From Lineus longissimus (Eukaryota; Nemertea; Pilidiophora; Heteronemertea; Lineidae): 64,000 nt of DNA. The stretch lies in contig NC_088320.1 in NCBI RefSeq assembly GCF_910592395.1, positions 7,502,001-7,566,000 of the forward strand, read 5' to 3'. The translations under genes and the position numbers were made by a program. The notes under the pieces were generated by a model that saw nothing but the letters and a program-made list of their open reading frames with translations, made no database searches and was not told where the DNA came from. Positions 1 through 11,045 of the stretch are shown here, in pieces (the stretch's first letter is position 1; each line of letters begins with the position of its first letter).

Positions 1-322
1 GGCAAGTAAATGGTGAAAAATAAACTGGTAGTTGACCACGGACATTTTTTGATAATCGACAAATTAGACAGACATTGATATTTCCACTCTTTTCAGCCAA
101 CTGGCAGAAAAATCTCAAAACACGCCCCCTATTACCCAATTAGCAAAATTCGAAATTAATTTTTTCATCAAATAATTTCTTTATATCTGTAGACTTGCCA
201 CAACAAATATTTTTTCAATATCTCTCCAAATATGTACTTGAGAGTTCAAAACATGCACTCGTCTAATTGATAGGCCTCGACCCTCCAACCTATGAATATT
301 CATCAGTGGTCTTGTCTCAGAT
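1..322 (+). repeat. Dispersed repeat, copy 1
   Basis: About 300 bp match a second copy at 13555-13868 in the same orientation. Both contain the run from tatatctgtagacttgccac to gaatattcat with few mismatches. The left part is more diverged. No coding capacity or clear terminal repeats are seen, and this copy may be cut by the window edge. The class is unknown. Confidence 0.75.
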
Positions 323-424
323 ATCTGCACGGTACTGAGCATGCCATGTTAGAATGAGTCAGAGTCTACTTAAAGAGGTACACCGTTTGTAATTACTGGT
401 GGTCGAGTTGAATAGAAACCCACT

Positions 425-615
425 ACCCCACACAATGCAGTAGTGCAGTTATTATGAATACGAATTTGTTGAAACATAGTATTTGTGTATCATTTTACAC
501 AATGGCAATGTTGAAATTTATATTCGGTATGCATTTCCGCAATTGGACATTTTTAAATTCAATTACAAATTCAAAATTTTTAAAGAACGGCGCCTTTAAT
601 GGCCACACCAGTGTT
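425..615 (+). repeat. Dispersed repeat related to 32500-32700
   Basis: The stretch resembles 32500-32700 in the same orientation: both read aatttg.tgaaac, then caatggc.atg.tgaaattt, then tcaattacaaatt. The short open frame here (454-639) is therefore more likely repeat-derived than a gene. Confidence 0.6.
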
Positions 616-884
616 TGGGTTCAGTGTTTGCTACAATAAAGGGTTTCACTGAAAGTGTGCATATAGACCGATGTAAGATTGTCTGCAGAACTAACATGAT
701 TTATTTTTTAATTCTGCATTCCAAAATGCAACGAAAATGGTAACAGCAACGGCAAAAATATCACGGCAAAAATATCATCCCCTATCGTTATTGGACCATG
801 CATACATGTAGGTTAAAGTGGTCCTAATGTTCGTCCCGTGACTTTGAACGATGCATGCCATTGAATGACTCCACTGTCACTTAC

Positions 885-1259
885 CAGTGCACTGAAATCC
901 ATTATATCTTCCAGTGGAATTGCATCTTGGACAGGGGTCTGAAAAGAAATGTGTTAACTTAGATTACAAGTGTGAAAGCAAACTACTGCAAGATATACGA
1001 CTATGCGGAGTTGGTAATTATAAACATGATGAAGGTGCAGCTGATATAGAATTGTCAGCAGATATATGTAGTCTTAGTCAAAACCCAAATGTCGACTGAG
1101 AGGATTACTACAATGCAATATTCAGAGTTAACCATTTATTTGTACTCATCCCTTTTTCAGGAGTCAATACAAAATAAAGCGAGAATAAAGAAACAACTTA
1201 CCGCTTTGCACCAGCAGAACCATGCCCATGAACGACATTATAAGCGAAGCCAATGACAT
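885..1259 (-). CDS. 5' part of a secreted cysteine-rich protein (signal exon + Cys mini-exon)
   Basis: Two minus-strand exons. Exon 1 (1259-1202) starts at the first ATG after an in-frame TAA and encodes MSLASLIMSFMGMVLLVQS, a signal peptide, followed by the donor GTAAGT in phase 1. Exon 2 (938-885) follows the acceptor TTTCTTTTCAG, enters and leaves in phase 1 (donor GTAAGT) and encodes D-PCPRCNSTGRYNGFQCT, with three cysteines in 18 residues. The gene continues to the left and no further exon was found before position 1, so the product is unknown. The 54-nt phase 1-1 exon suggests a small extracellular disulfide module. A plus-strand open frame overlaps exon 2 and is the weaker reading. Inference: secreted or membrane protein. 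Confidence 0.55.
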
Positions 1260-1262
1260 TTC

Positions 1263-3864
1263 AAACTTCCTCAGTTTGTCGCATAAGTTATCTTATCATT
1301 ATCTTCGTTCCTGATTTGAATAAGGTTCACTCTACTTATGGTTCTTGTACACGTAACCACACATAGCGATTGTGCGGAATGGAAATATGGAATGGACGTT
1401 TCTTAGGCCTTATTCATACTTGTTTGATAGAGGTTCTTATACATAGTCCACACTATTATGCTTGCATGGTTTAATAGTACGTGCATTGCATATATATAGG
1501 ATCATCTTATTCATGATCATTCATTCTAAATGCTGAACTAGATACCAAGACGCGTATGTGTCTTTGAAAAGATTGAGGTCGATTTATAAAGCGTGTATAA
1601 AAAAAATGTTTGTGACTCAGTACTCACAAAGAGTCGGAAATACTGTGCACACATACCTGGTTTTGCTGCCGGTATGTTCTAAAAAAAACAACAACAACGC
1701 CAATACAAACGACGTTAATCAAACATTTTAATAAGAAAACGCATAGCAAGGTATCATCGAACTGTAGCCGAACACCAGTGTGTCCCACATGAAGTCGCTA
1801 AATTGGTCAATTTTTCAGAAAGGTTACCTGTTTCATTTCTACACAATTTGATCATTATTGGGAAAGTCTATTTACCCATCGTTTGGTTTGGCTCACTATC
1901 ATAATGCAACTTCGGAACCGTGGAGCGCCACTATCGGTGATGAGGCAAACCCGGCTTAAAAACACGCGAGATTCAGGTACCGTGATTTGACGCCATTTTG
2001 TGTTGTCCAGCATTCAAAATACTTGGAATATACTGCCAATTGTTCTTACGTCAAAACATTTATTTGAGCTGCATATTCGGTGTTTGTTTTGTTGTTGTGT
2101 TTTTTTCCATCAGAAGTAAACTTATTTTGAGAAATTCTCAATGTACACGTACAATGTAATATTCGAAATGATACAATTCGAAATGAAAATATGAAACTGC
2201 TGGTAACATTTTCGATACAGCTGGTGATAATGAAACATAGTTTTCACAAAATGTCTGTACGACGTTTCATAAAATAATTCTGATGAGAACTTTGCATTAG
2301 AAATCATGCTCAGTTGCAGAAACAAATTAGTTTAATTTCTTAAAGTACAGCTGCCAGCCATATGCACTGACTTAGTAGGAGGCTTTTTCCGACTTCTTAA
2401 CGGTTTCTCTAAATTTTTCCTGATTTATCCGACAATGTCCGACTTTTTCCTGAAAAACGGATTTCGAAAACACCTGTGAAAAATACCAGGGTTTCCCAAA
2501 GCAGGGCAATAAAGATCAAAGGCCTGTGTTGAATACAATGCCGGGCAGAAGCTGTGTATATGCAGTTATCAAATGTGTACACCTTGGCCGAAAAAGCACA
2601 AAAGCTTGGTACGAAAGCTACTGCTTAAAGGAATGGATGGCTTTTTAATTCAATAGGTCTATTTTTCTTCTGTATCATTGGAACACTATACTTCTGAATA
2701 CGTTTGACCATTTCAAAAAAAAATTACTCTTGGGGATATAAGAAAACCACGATTTTCGTTATATTTTCGCCCTCAAAAGTTCAATGAATTCCTAGCGCGA
2801 AAGTTTCTTTCTCGCTCACCGAAGCCGGCAGAATTCGATCAGTGGACAAGGATACAACGCGACTAATTGAATAACCACCAGGTTGAAGCAAAATAATTAT
2901 GTACATTGTTTAGTCTCTTGAAAACAAGTACTCCTAAAGCTTGCGATGATGCCTAAATGTACACCTAAAATACACTGAAATGTCTACCATTGATAGGGAG
3001 AGGAAGATACCAGTGTTGTGCTAATAAACCCTGCCGAAAATTTGCACCGATTGAAGTTGATGACTTTCTTAGGCTGAGCGCTTTGACCTATTTATTTTTT
3101 TATCAGTGAACAAATAACCCCAAACCAGACGAGAACAGACACCTCACTAAAAATGTCTTGGCTCAATTGTGTCGAGGAGAATTTGACCAAATTCAATACA
3201 GGACCCAATATTTTAATTCAATGCATTGGTTTAGATGTAACAAAGCTTAAACCAGCATATCCATTGACTCTATCTGATTGAGTATATCGTATAATGTGTT
3301 GCAACCACCAATCAACCCGTGGACACCATATGTTGATCACGGACAGATTGCGCTCAATTATAGCTAGTCCACAAACATTGTAGATTCCAGCAAAATCATT
3401 GAGAAGTTTGGACGATAAGCAGCATTCCTTTTCACGACCACGGAGAAAAAGTAAGTCGGCGTACTATGTGTTGTACTTATTGCATTTTCCTTTCGTTATC
3501 CGATACACAGGGTGTAAAAGATGGTGATGTTTTTTCCAAATTTGACTATTATTTCAAACATGTACCAGGCAGCTTTGTTTCACTAGATATGCAGTAGATT
3601 TAAGCATATATTTCTTACCTTTGCATGTTATAAACAAGTTACCAAGTCAGATGGGATTTAAGTCAGTGGTCATGTGTACCTGAATGTCTATGCCAGGGCA
3701 GGTAAATGATCACACAAAGACGGACATCAGCCTAAAGTAAACTCCGAACCTCTGGCAAAAACCCACTACAGGGCGATGACGCCGGTAATGATAACGATGA
3801 TGATTTTTGCAGCCAAGAATCAAATAAAACCAATTTTTAGTCACTCCTTTTGTTATTTCTGATC
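1263..3864. other. Gene-free stretch between divergent genes
   Basis: This lies between the start of the minus-strand secreted-protein gene and the signal exon of the plus-strand KDEL gene, so it should hold both promoters. No exon with good splice sites and coding character was seen. A TATA-like run (tatatatag) sits near 1490-1500, about 230 bp upstream of the minus-strand start, with no other support. Confidence 0.5.
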
Positions 3865-6800
3865 ATGTTTCAGGTCATGTTACAATCGCTAGTCTTTGTT
3901 AGTAGCATCCTCTTGATACTATGGAACGTAATAGGTTCAAGGTCATTGGGTAAGAAGCTGTTATTTGAAACAATAGTATCGTTTTAAAGTCCATTCGTAA
4001 ATGTTATGTCCGCATCGTTTGGGGCTCTGGAGGGCGAACTACTGGTTGGATTTGTTTTGGAATTTGGTTTTTATTCATCCTTGCCTCAAGGCCCAACAGG
4101 ATTCTAGGACTTCAGCATTCTCAGTCCAGAAATGAAATGGCCCAACGGCCATTTTGAGGGTCCCCTCGATAGGCCATGTTGTGTTTCTGGGTATTTCTCA
4201 TTCATTCTTGGCATATGAGTAGATAGACACAAACGAATGATATCCTGAACATATCATCCAGATTGGTCAAGAAGAAAACCGAACAGAGCGGAAAATGTCC
4301 CCATTCAATGCACTACGTCAATGTACAAAAATGCACACAAAAAAGTATATTTTGCAACCGTAGTTACTAAAATGAAAAGATTCTGTTGGGCTTTGTGGCA
4401 AGGATCAATTGAAATCAAACTTCAAAGAAAGCCGACCAGTAGTTCGCCCTTCAGAGCCCCAAATGATGCGGACATAACATTTACGAATGGACTAGAGTCC
4501 GTCGACTTGTGTAATTCAAATGCGTCTTTCGAGTATAGAGATTTCAGGAGTTGTTAGAAGGCACTTTAGCACCACGCACAGGCAGCGTGTGTACATGTGT
4601 GCGTCAGAGCATACAGCGCATGCCACTGACATTCATATAATGTTTGTTCTATTGTTTCGAGTCACAAGGTGTTACACTTATTCTACTAAGTATTAGACCA
4701 TCACCCGTTGTCGGCAACATCTGGCTCTGAACCAATAATCACACGTGGTCAGTTAAATCAAATTAGAATTCAATCTCAGACACAATTATTTTCCCTCACA
4801 CAATGGATACACAATAGAATTATGGAAGTGACTATTTGGCAAGTCCGGCTTACCAAACAGCGCCTTTTACTGCCCTAGATGGAGAGCCGAACTCATGCAT
4901 ATTCAACCATCCAGGAGCTCATTATCATTCGTGGCAACACGGTCAGCAACACTGGAGTTACAGTGAAACGCCTTTAGAAATGCACACTAATTCATTTAAC
5001 ATGCTTATCAGTTAAATCACGTTGACGACTTTTTTTGTAAATCCATACAGTCATGTACATGTACATGTTTCTTCATGGATTATTGACCAAAACCCGAGTT
5101 TAGTAACAGAAATTGAATCGAGAGCGGGAAGTCGGCCATTGTTAAATATGCGCATAGAAATTCGAATATGACGTCACTGCTCTCTGATTGGCCAACATGT
5201 TGTTACTTCTCCGGCTCGCCAAAGAGGGTAGTATTTTTGCCCTGTTTGGCAAGCCCGGCTTGCCGAACAGAGTTGATTTTTAGTGCTGTTTGGCAAGCGG
5301 CTCTCCAAGCAGGGCAAAAAAAGATGCCTGTTCGGCGAGCCGCTTGCCAAATAGAGCCGGCCTAGAATTATATTGTCTCAAGCAAAATAATTCTGGGCCA
5401 CTCTGTAGTGTTCAACATACACCACCATCTTTTGGTAAATATGATATGGCTGCATTCCCGAGTTAAAGTACCTTTGGCAAGAACGATATGAAAAACACCA
5501 CCGTGGACTCGTGCCGCTGGATATCCTACTTCTTACTGTTTATAGTTGTAAATGCTTACTAGTTCTTTGAATACATGACATTAATACTAGATTGATATTA
5601 TTGCAGACTATGAGCCAGTTGCGTGTTTCCTTGCACCACGCAATGGGAAGAGTGTCGACCTTAAAGGAACCCATGTGAAGAACTTTAAATCGTCATTGGA
5701 TTTCTCGGCTCTTGAAAAGACAGTCGTACACCCTTGCTACGAATTACTCAAACACAACAATGATGTATTGTACTTCGGTATTTTTGACCACAGCGAGTGT
5801 TATAGCTTTAAAAAGGGGTGGCTGAACATAGAGCTTCTTAAACACCCATCTCGTGAATGCAAGGATGGAAAGGTTGGAGGGAAGGATACAATATTTCTAT
5901 ACAAGATCAGGCAATATACAGGTAAAGTTGGCCCACTATTTACATTGTCGGATGAATAATAAGATAATTAGAAAGAGTACGTTTATTGCTTTCAATATAC
6001 ATGTACCTGGACGGAAATGAAGACGAATGTATGTTTGAAACATTTCCAGCGATTTATAATGTTTGCTTCTATCTGGCCCTAATTAATACACACCCCTGAG
6101 ACATTTCCCCTCATTGGCTGAAATACAGGGCTGAGTTGTTCAAAACAACGTTAGTTTTTCGAGACATTAAGTCTTAACATGAAAATGTTAATGGGTTTGA
6201 CTGAAAGAGATAACGTCATTAAGGGGATACTTAACGTAACTGTTAGGGATAACGGGACGTTTGTGCTTTTGAACATCTGGGCCCAGGCGTACATTGTACG
6301 TAATATTTAAGTCACCATCCGAGATACATGTATATCAGTCAGTGTCGATTCCAGTACATTCCGTCACCAAGATACATGAACAACCAATGGAAATGTATCG
6401 ATGATACAGTGTTGATGAAATGCATGGAATCGGATGCTGGCGACACTCTGATTGGTCGCATTTCACTTCAGCCATTGCGGGGTTCGTGTGTAGGGCCGGA
6501 GAGGCGAATATTAACCCCTGATTTCCTCAGGATGATGCGCAACTTACCTGAGAAGAAATAGCTGTATTGATTTAGTTTTCTTGCAGAATATGGATGTTTC
6601 CTCACTACAAGTGAAGGCAAAAGTATCGACCTAAAAGGAACCATGGTGGCGAACTTCAAATCAGCATTGATCGACTCGGCGCTAGATAAGACGGTCGTAC
6701 ACCCGTGTTATGATACATTAAAGGACAACGAGGACGTATTGTACTTCGGCATCGTGGACAACAGCGAGTGCTACAGTTTCAAGAAGGGGTGGCACAACAG

Positions 6801-7322
6801 AGACATACTTGCACAGCCGTCCGACAGGTGCACGGACGGAAAGGTGGGAGGGAAGGATACCGTATTTCTTTATACGATCAGACGACATTGGAGTAAGTAC
6901 AGGTCGACTATAGTCCAGTCTTAAATGTTATGTTTGGGGTGCTGGAGGGCAAAACGATGGTGGTTCGGCATGATAAAAGGAGACGTTGCCAATGTTCCAC
7001 GTCATGTCGCAGCTTCTATAAACTGCAAAACGCACGAGCACCAGTCATGTTTTAAAGGTCATCCGAACATCATGATAGAATACCACCAATGGGTATCATA
7101 ATATCATACGCTTTTTTTCCTGAAAAAAACCAATTAACGATTTTTCTGAAAAAATTCTCACAGTAAAGCATGCAATACATAACATTATGTTGACGTCCTT
7201 AGCTGTTCCGTTTGTAGTTTTACCACGGTAGAAGAATAGGTAATTATTATTTTCCAAATTACATGTATGTGAGAAAATTTATTCATACTTTTTTACATGT
7301 TGCAGAAAAAGACGAATTGTAA
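3865..7322 (+). CDS. ER-resident protein: signal peptide, two tandem Cys modules, C-terminal KDEL
   Basis: Four exons: 3865-3949, 5607-5921, 6587-6892, 7306-7322, all joined in phase 1 (723 nt, 240 aa). Exon 1 has a hydrophobic signal (core LVFVSSILLILW); an in-frame TAG lies upstream, and the start could also be the ATG at 3877. Exons 2 and 3 each encode one copy of a module of about 103 residues with four conserved cysteines and shared motifs DLKGT, KTVVHPCY, VLYFGI, ECYSFKKGW and DGKVGGKDT. Exon 4, after CTTTTTTACATGTTGCAG, adds only K-K-D-E-L and a stop. KDEL is the classical retrieval signal read by KDEL receptors, so I infer a soluble ER-lumen protein. The module resembles cysteine-rich extracellular domains (KCY...FGI...ECxS...CxDGxGG) of marine invertebrates, but I cannot name the family. 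Confidence 0.8.
4824..5362. mobile_element. Non-autonomous DNA transposon, copy 1 (9-bp TSD)
   Basis: The 539-bp element is flanked by a perfect 9-bp duplication TAGAATTAT (4815-4823 and 5363-5371). Its ends form imperfect inverted repeats sharing CTATTTGGCAAG eight bases in. The right end holds nested inverted repeats of gtttggcaagcccggcttgc type. No transposase frame is present. A 9-bp duplication is typical of Mutator-like elements, among others. It lies in intron 1 of the KDEL gene. A shorter copy is at 10124-10564. Confidence 0.8.
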
Positions 7323-7334
7323 AGAACAACTACA

Positions 7335-7667
7335 CTACACAGGTGAACGGATTGACAAAACGACCAATGTACAGTATATACACATTGAAGTACGACGGTA
7401 TTTCCTCTGTGTCGTTATCAGTATGGACGCTATATTGCCAAAAACGTCGAAGGCAACGATAACAAAAATGAGCCTTTTCCTGATAAACTTGTAGACCATT
7501 TCGATCTCCCAGAACGATGGGCCCAAGTCAGCAACAGGAGCTTTGCGACCCTCGGTCATCATCCGTGCGTTCATAACATAATGGAACATGTCTACAGGAA
7601 TAGCTATCATAAAAGTTCTCTCCGGTAACGGCGGAACTCTTGCAATAATTCTGAAATTAATGTACAC
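7335..7667 (-). pseudogene. Fragment resembling the TM1 region of a rhodopsin-like GPCR
   Basis: On the minus strand the frame reads through RLIFVIVAFDVFGNIAS, then TTQRKYRRTSMCIYC. The GN in the first helix followed by a basic RKxRR turn and S/TxCIY is the pattern of helix 1 to helix 2 in peptide-type class A GPCRs. About 50 acidic and aromatic residues precede it. After CIYC the second helix is lost: the frame runs into RSPV and a stop, and no good donor is seen. I therefore read it as a broken copy or an isolated exon. It lies antisense to, and just beyond, the last exon of the KDEL gene. The GPCR resemblance is from memory of the family and is moderately certain. Confidence 0.4.
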
Positions 7668-8062
7668 ATGAATCGGTATACGATCTTTAAAATAGTATTA
7701 TCATATTACATGTATAAATCGGAATTTTCGACCTGGTCACCTCAAAAGTTCATTGTAGAATTAGTAGGGTTCTTTGCTGGTGTTGCCACCAAGCTCAAGG
7801 TGACAGAAGTAGGCAGTTGTGAGCTGGAGACAAACATGGAAGACAAAATAATATTTCTTCACGACTTTCTCTTTAATCTTTCTCAAACTAAGAAAAAACT
7901 ATCAGCAACATATCAGGTAACAGTTTAGCCTACCGGTTGGGAAATGTGACATCGCTTAGAGGGAGATGGCGAGCTCAAGTGGATGCCTTATGCGCCAATA
8001 TGGCTCCGAAGAGGCTTAAGTAAGTACGTGTATAAGTAAGTGACTTTGTTCAAATTAGCAGG

Positions 8063-9984
8063 TCACCGCTGATCGTCATCAGTCTGGAGCCCAAGTTTTA
8101 AAATGTAGTCGAGGACACTTTCCGCCTTTAAAACCTCAGCCCCGCTGACATCATCCAGCCAGCAGTCACAGTGGAACACCAGCATTTGTTTGGTGATGTT
8201 CCCGGTCATGGTTAGCTGTAATGAAAGAAAATCATGGTGTCAAGTCAATATTATGAAGATCCTGCACCAACAATGTCAACCAGATGGTGTCAGCAGAAGT
8301 GGAATAGTTACATGGGAAGGCAAACAGCCATTTGATACAAACAGTCATTTAATTGGTTCCCCATCATGGTTTGCTACATTGAAAGTACTTTTTTCCAAAA
8401 CCCTGTCGTAAAGACTCTTCTTATCTAAAAATGTTTATGTTTTTCGTCATGCTGTGTAGAGCAAGGATTAGTACGAATCAAAACACCCAAAGTAAGCAAT
8501 TAATCATTGCAATAACAGTTTAAAGTCAAGTTTATCAAAAAATAAATGTTCTAAGAATTTACAACATTCTCAAAGTGCTTTACATATTGCCGATCATGAT
8601 TTGGGGGTCAAGCCAGGGTGATTGCGCAATACTTGCAGATTGCCAATTTGCTTAAAATATCGTTTATCTTTGGATTTATTTAAACTGAATTGACGTCATC
8701 CGCTAGATATCATATAGAAATTGATTAAAACAAAGAAAGTTCGCCAATTATTAAAGCATTTGGGAATTCCTTCTGCTATCTGAGCTTTAATGGGTCATAA
8801 CACAGCCAAAACAGAATCTCTGACAACGTCCTGGCAACTGCCTTTACGTTTATTTGCCCTTGTCGGCCTTTAGGCCTATCGACCCCATGGAAGCTGCTCC
8901 ATGGTGATCGATGGTATCGAGATTTGTCCTGATAACTCTTTGATAAGGCAGTCGAACAATAGACATTTAGGCCTAGGTAACAGCAGGATTTTAAAAAAGA
9001 CAATCGACCTCTTTTAACAGTCAAGTAAGGGGCAAAATAACCTAATGGCACTGGAACTGGTTGAACAGCTTGGATCGATGTTGTACAATACATACCTTGA
9101 CGAGATACCATCCTCTGCCACCATTGTTGTCATGACCAACTCTAAATAGAGAAGAACGTCAGTATTGCCTTTTTTTCTGCACCAAAACAGTACTACATGT
9201 ATATCATGTACATGTAGTATTATTGGACTAACTAGCCTAGACTAGGTTTGAGAAGTACATGTAAACAATTGAACAATTGAGAAGTGCATGTAAACAATTG
9301 AACAATTGAGATGTACATGTAAGCAATATTTTATTGAACAATTGAGACATACATGTAAACAATTGAACAATTGATAAGTGCATGTAAACAATTGAACAAT
9401 TGAGATGTACATGTAAACAATTGAACAATTGAGATGTACATGTAAACAATTGAACAATTGAGAAGTGCATGTAAACAATTGAACAATTGAGATGTACATG
9501 TAAACAATTGAACAATTGAGATGAACATGTAAATTACTGCACTAGTTTTGAGAATGTCCATGGGCATTACTCTAATGAACAAAAAGAAATACCAGTTCCT
9601 ATTTGTTTATCTATAAATTCATTGTTAACCGTTTTTTCCGTTTCAGAAACCTTATCCTTTGGAAAAATAATACAGCTCTAGTTGTCCTTGGTCAATTGTT
9701 GTGACATGGGAAACAAATACACCGCTCCTGCTGTCCTTGCAAGAAGGCCATTGCATAATATTTCAGTGTCAAACATTTTCTGACCTACCTTATACTATGT
9801 ATTTTACCAACATTTGTTTGCATACTGAATTCAAATTGGTCAATGTTTCCCCTTTCAAATTTCGTCCCGTCTTCGTCCATGAGGGTGTAACTGATGAAGC
9901 CATATTCCCCCTCGGCTGTGACGTACACCGTTGCATCCGTCCCATCTCCATATTCATTACCAGTTTCTACTGTAACAGTGTACT
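8063..9984 (-). CDS. PLAT-domain protein, three 3' exons
   Basis: Exons 9984-9789, 9141-9096 and 8215-8063 (stop). Phases match: the first enters in phase 1 (acceptor GACTTTTCAG) and leaves in phase 2 (GTAGGT), the second leaves in phase 0 (GTATGT), the third has acceptor TTCTTTCATTACAG. The join reads YTVTVETGNEYGDGTDATVY, then FERGN, then KIHSIR-VGHDNNGGRGWYLVK and a final FHCDCWLDD: the full order of a PLAT/LH2 beta-sandwich (GTDA, FERG, RxGHDN, WxL, CxxWL). PLAT domains mediate membrane or protein contacts in lipoxygenases, polycystins and small secreted proteins. About 31 more residues follow the domain. No dedicated first exon was found; a transposon sits just upstream at 10124-10564. 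Phase would allow joining to the signal exon at 14833-14734. Confidence 0.8.
9250..9534. repeat. 29-bp minisatellite in a PLAT gene intron
   Basis: About nine and a half head-to-tail copies of a 29-bp unit (core acatgtaaacaattgaacaa), one copy lengthened to 36 bp by an insertion around tattttatt. The unit is rich in the self-complementary words ACATGT and CAATTG. Three overlapping minus-strand open frames here are products of the array. Confidence 0.9.
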
Positions 9985-10123
9985 CTGAAAAGTCAAAGGC
10001 TATCTCTGCAGTAGATCCTACAGCAAGGTTATTGGCATACCTGAGCAGTGCCCCACCTGCAAATCGTTTGTGCACATCGCTTACGATTTGGCAAAAGGTG
10101 TGTAAATCTCGGGATATATTTTT

Positions 10124-10564
10124 GGAAGTGACTATTTGGCAAGCCCGGCTCACCAAACAGCGCCTTTTTTCTGCCCTAGATGGAGAGCCGAACTCATGCA
10201 TATTCAACCATCCAGGAGCTCATTATCATTCGTGGCAACACTGTCAGCAACACTGGAGTTACAGTGAAACGCCTTTAGAAATGCACACAAATGCATTTTA
10301 AAACATGCTTATCAGTTAAATCACGTTTATGACTTTTTTTGTAAATCCATACAGTCATGTACATGTACATGCTCCTTCATGGATTATTGACCAAAACCCG
10401 AGTTTAGTAACAGAAATTGAATCGAGAGCGGGAAGTCGGCCATTGTTAAATATGCGCATATAAATTCGAATGTGACGTCACTGCTCTCTGATTGGCCAAC
10501 ATGTTGTAACCTCTCCGGCTCGCCAAAGAGGGTAGTATTTTTGCCCTGTTTGGCAAGCCCGGCC
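10124..10564. mobile_element. Non-autonomous DNA transposon, copy 2 (9-bp TSD)
   Basis: The 441-bp relative of the element at 4824-5362 is flanked by a 9-bp duplication TATATTTTT (10115-10123 and 10565-10573). It starts with the same ggaagtgactatttggcaag and ends at cccggcc, lacking about 98 bp of the right-end palindromes of copy 1. Because its duplication is intact, the shorter form was probably already mobile. It lies just 5' of the first recognised PLAT exon. Confidence 0.8.
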
Positions 10565-10574
10565 TATATTTTTA

Positions 10575-11045
10575 TTACAGGTCCAAATATGATATCAGCA
10601 GCTACATGTAAATCAGATTTAAGGTGCTTGCAGTTTTTTGTTATACTCTGTAATTTTCGGCCAAGTTAGTAAAAGCGAGTGACACAAGTGGCCACTTGCC
10701 TTGCGCACATATGAAAAGCGAGGATGAAAATCAATAAGAACTTTATACCTTGCCATAAATCGACTTATGAAATTGGACCAGTTTCCAAATCAAACCGACT
10801 TTACCAAATATATTGAATTCGAGAGGTCAGGTAAAGTAAAAATGAGGCGTTTAAAAAATCTGCTATTTCTACCAATCATCCCCGATCTTCATTATGAGGT
10901 TGTTAACAAAAGATTTTCAACTTTGTCATATTTCGACCAAATAAAAAGTTCTTTTATCTACAAGTATATTCAAAGATTGTTCCACAACATGCGAGTACTC
11001 ACAAGAACATGTACACGTTATTGGTCCAACTTCAATTAGGCTACT
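10575..11045. other. Gene-free stretch between PLAT and SET genes
   Basis: No exon or signal peptide in a suitable phase was seen on the minus strand. A plus-strand frame at 10767-11039 has no splice or family support. The 3' UTR of the SET gene should lie here. Confidence 0.4.

Noticed and set aside
914-1099. Plus-strand 61-codon frame after a CAG, followed by two AATAAA motifs
   Set aside because: It overlaps a minus-strand exon with a strong acceptor, donor and a matching signal exon; only one strand is likely coding here, and the minus reading has better splice support.
9237-9582. Three overlapping minus-strand frames rich in LFTCTSQLFNCLHV
   Set aside because: Translation of the 29-bp minisatellite in all frames.
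10207-10785. Upstream part of the minus-strand frame in front of the PLAT exon as N-terminal coding sequence
   Set aside because: Bases above 10124 belong to the transposon and the sequence between 9985 and 10123 looks intronic with a good acceptor at 9985.
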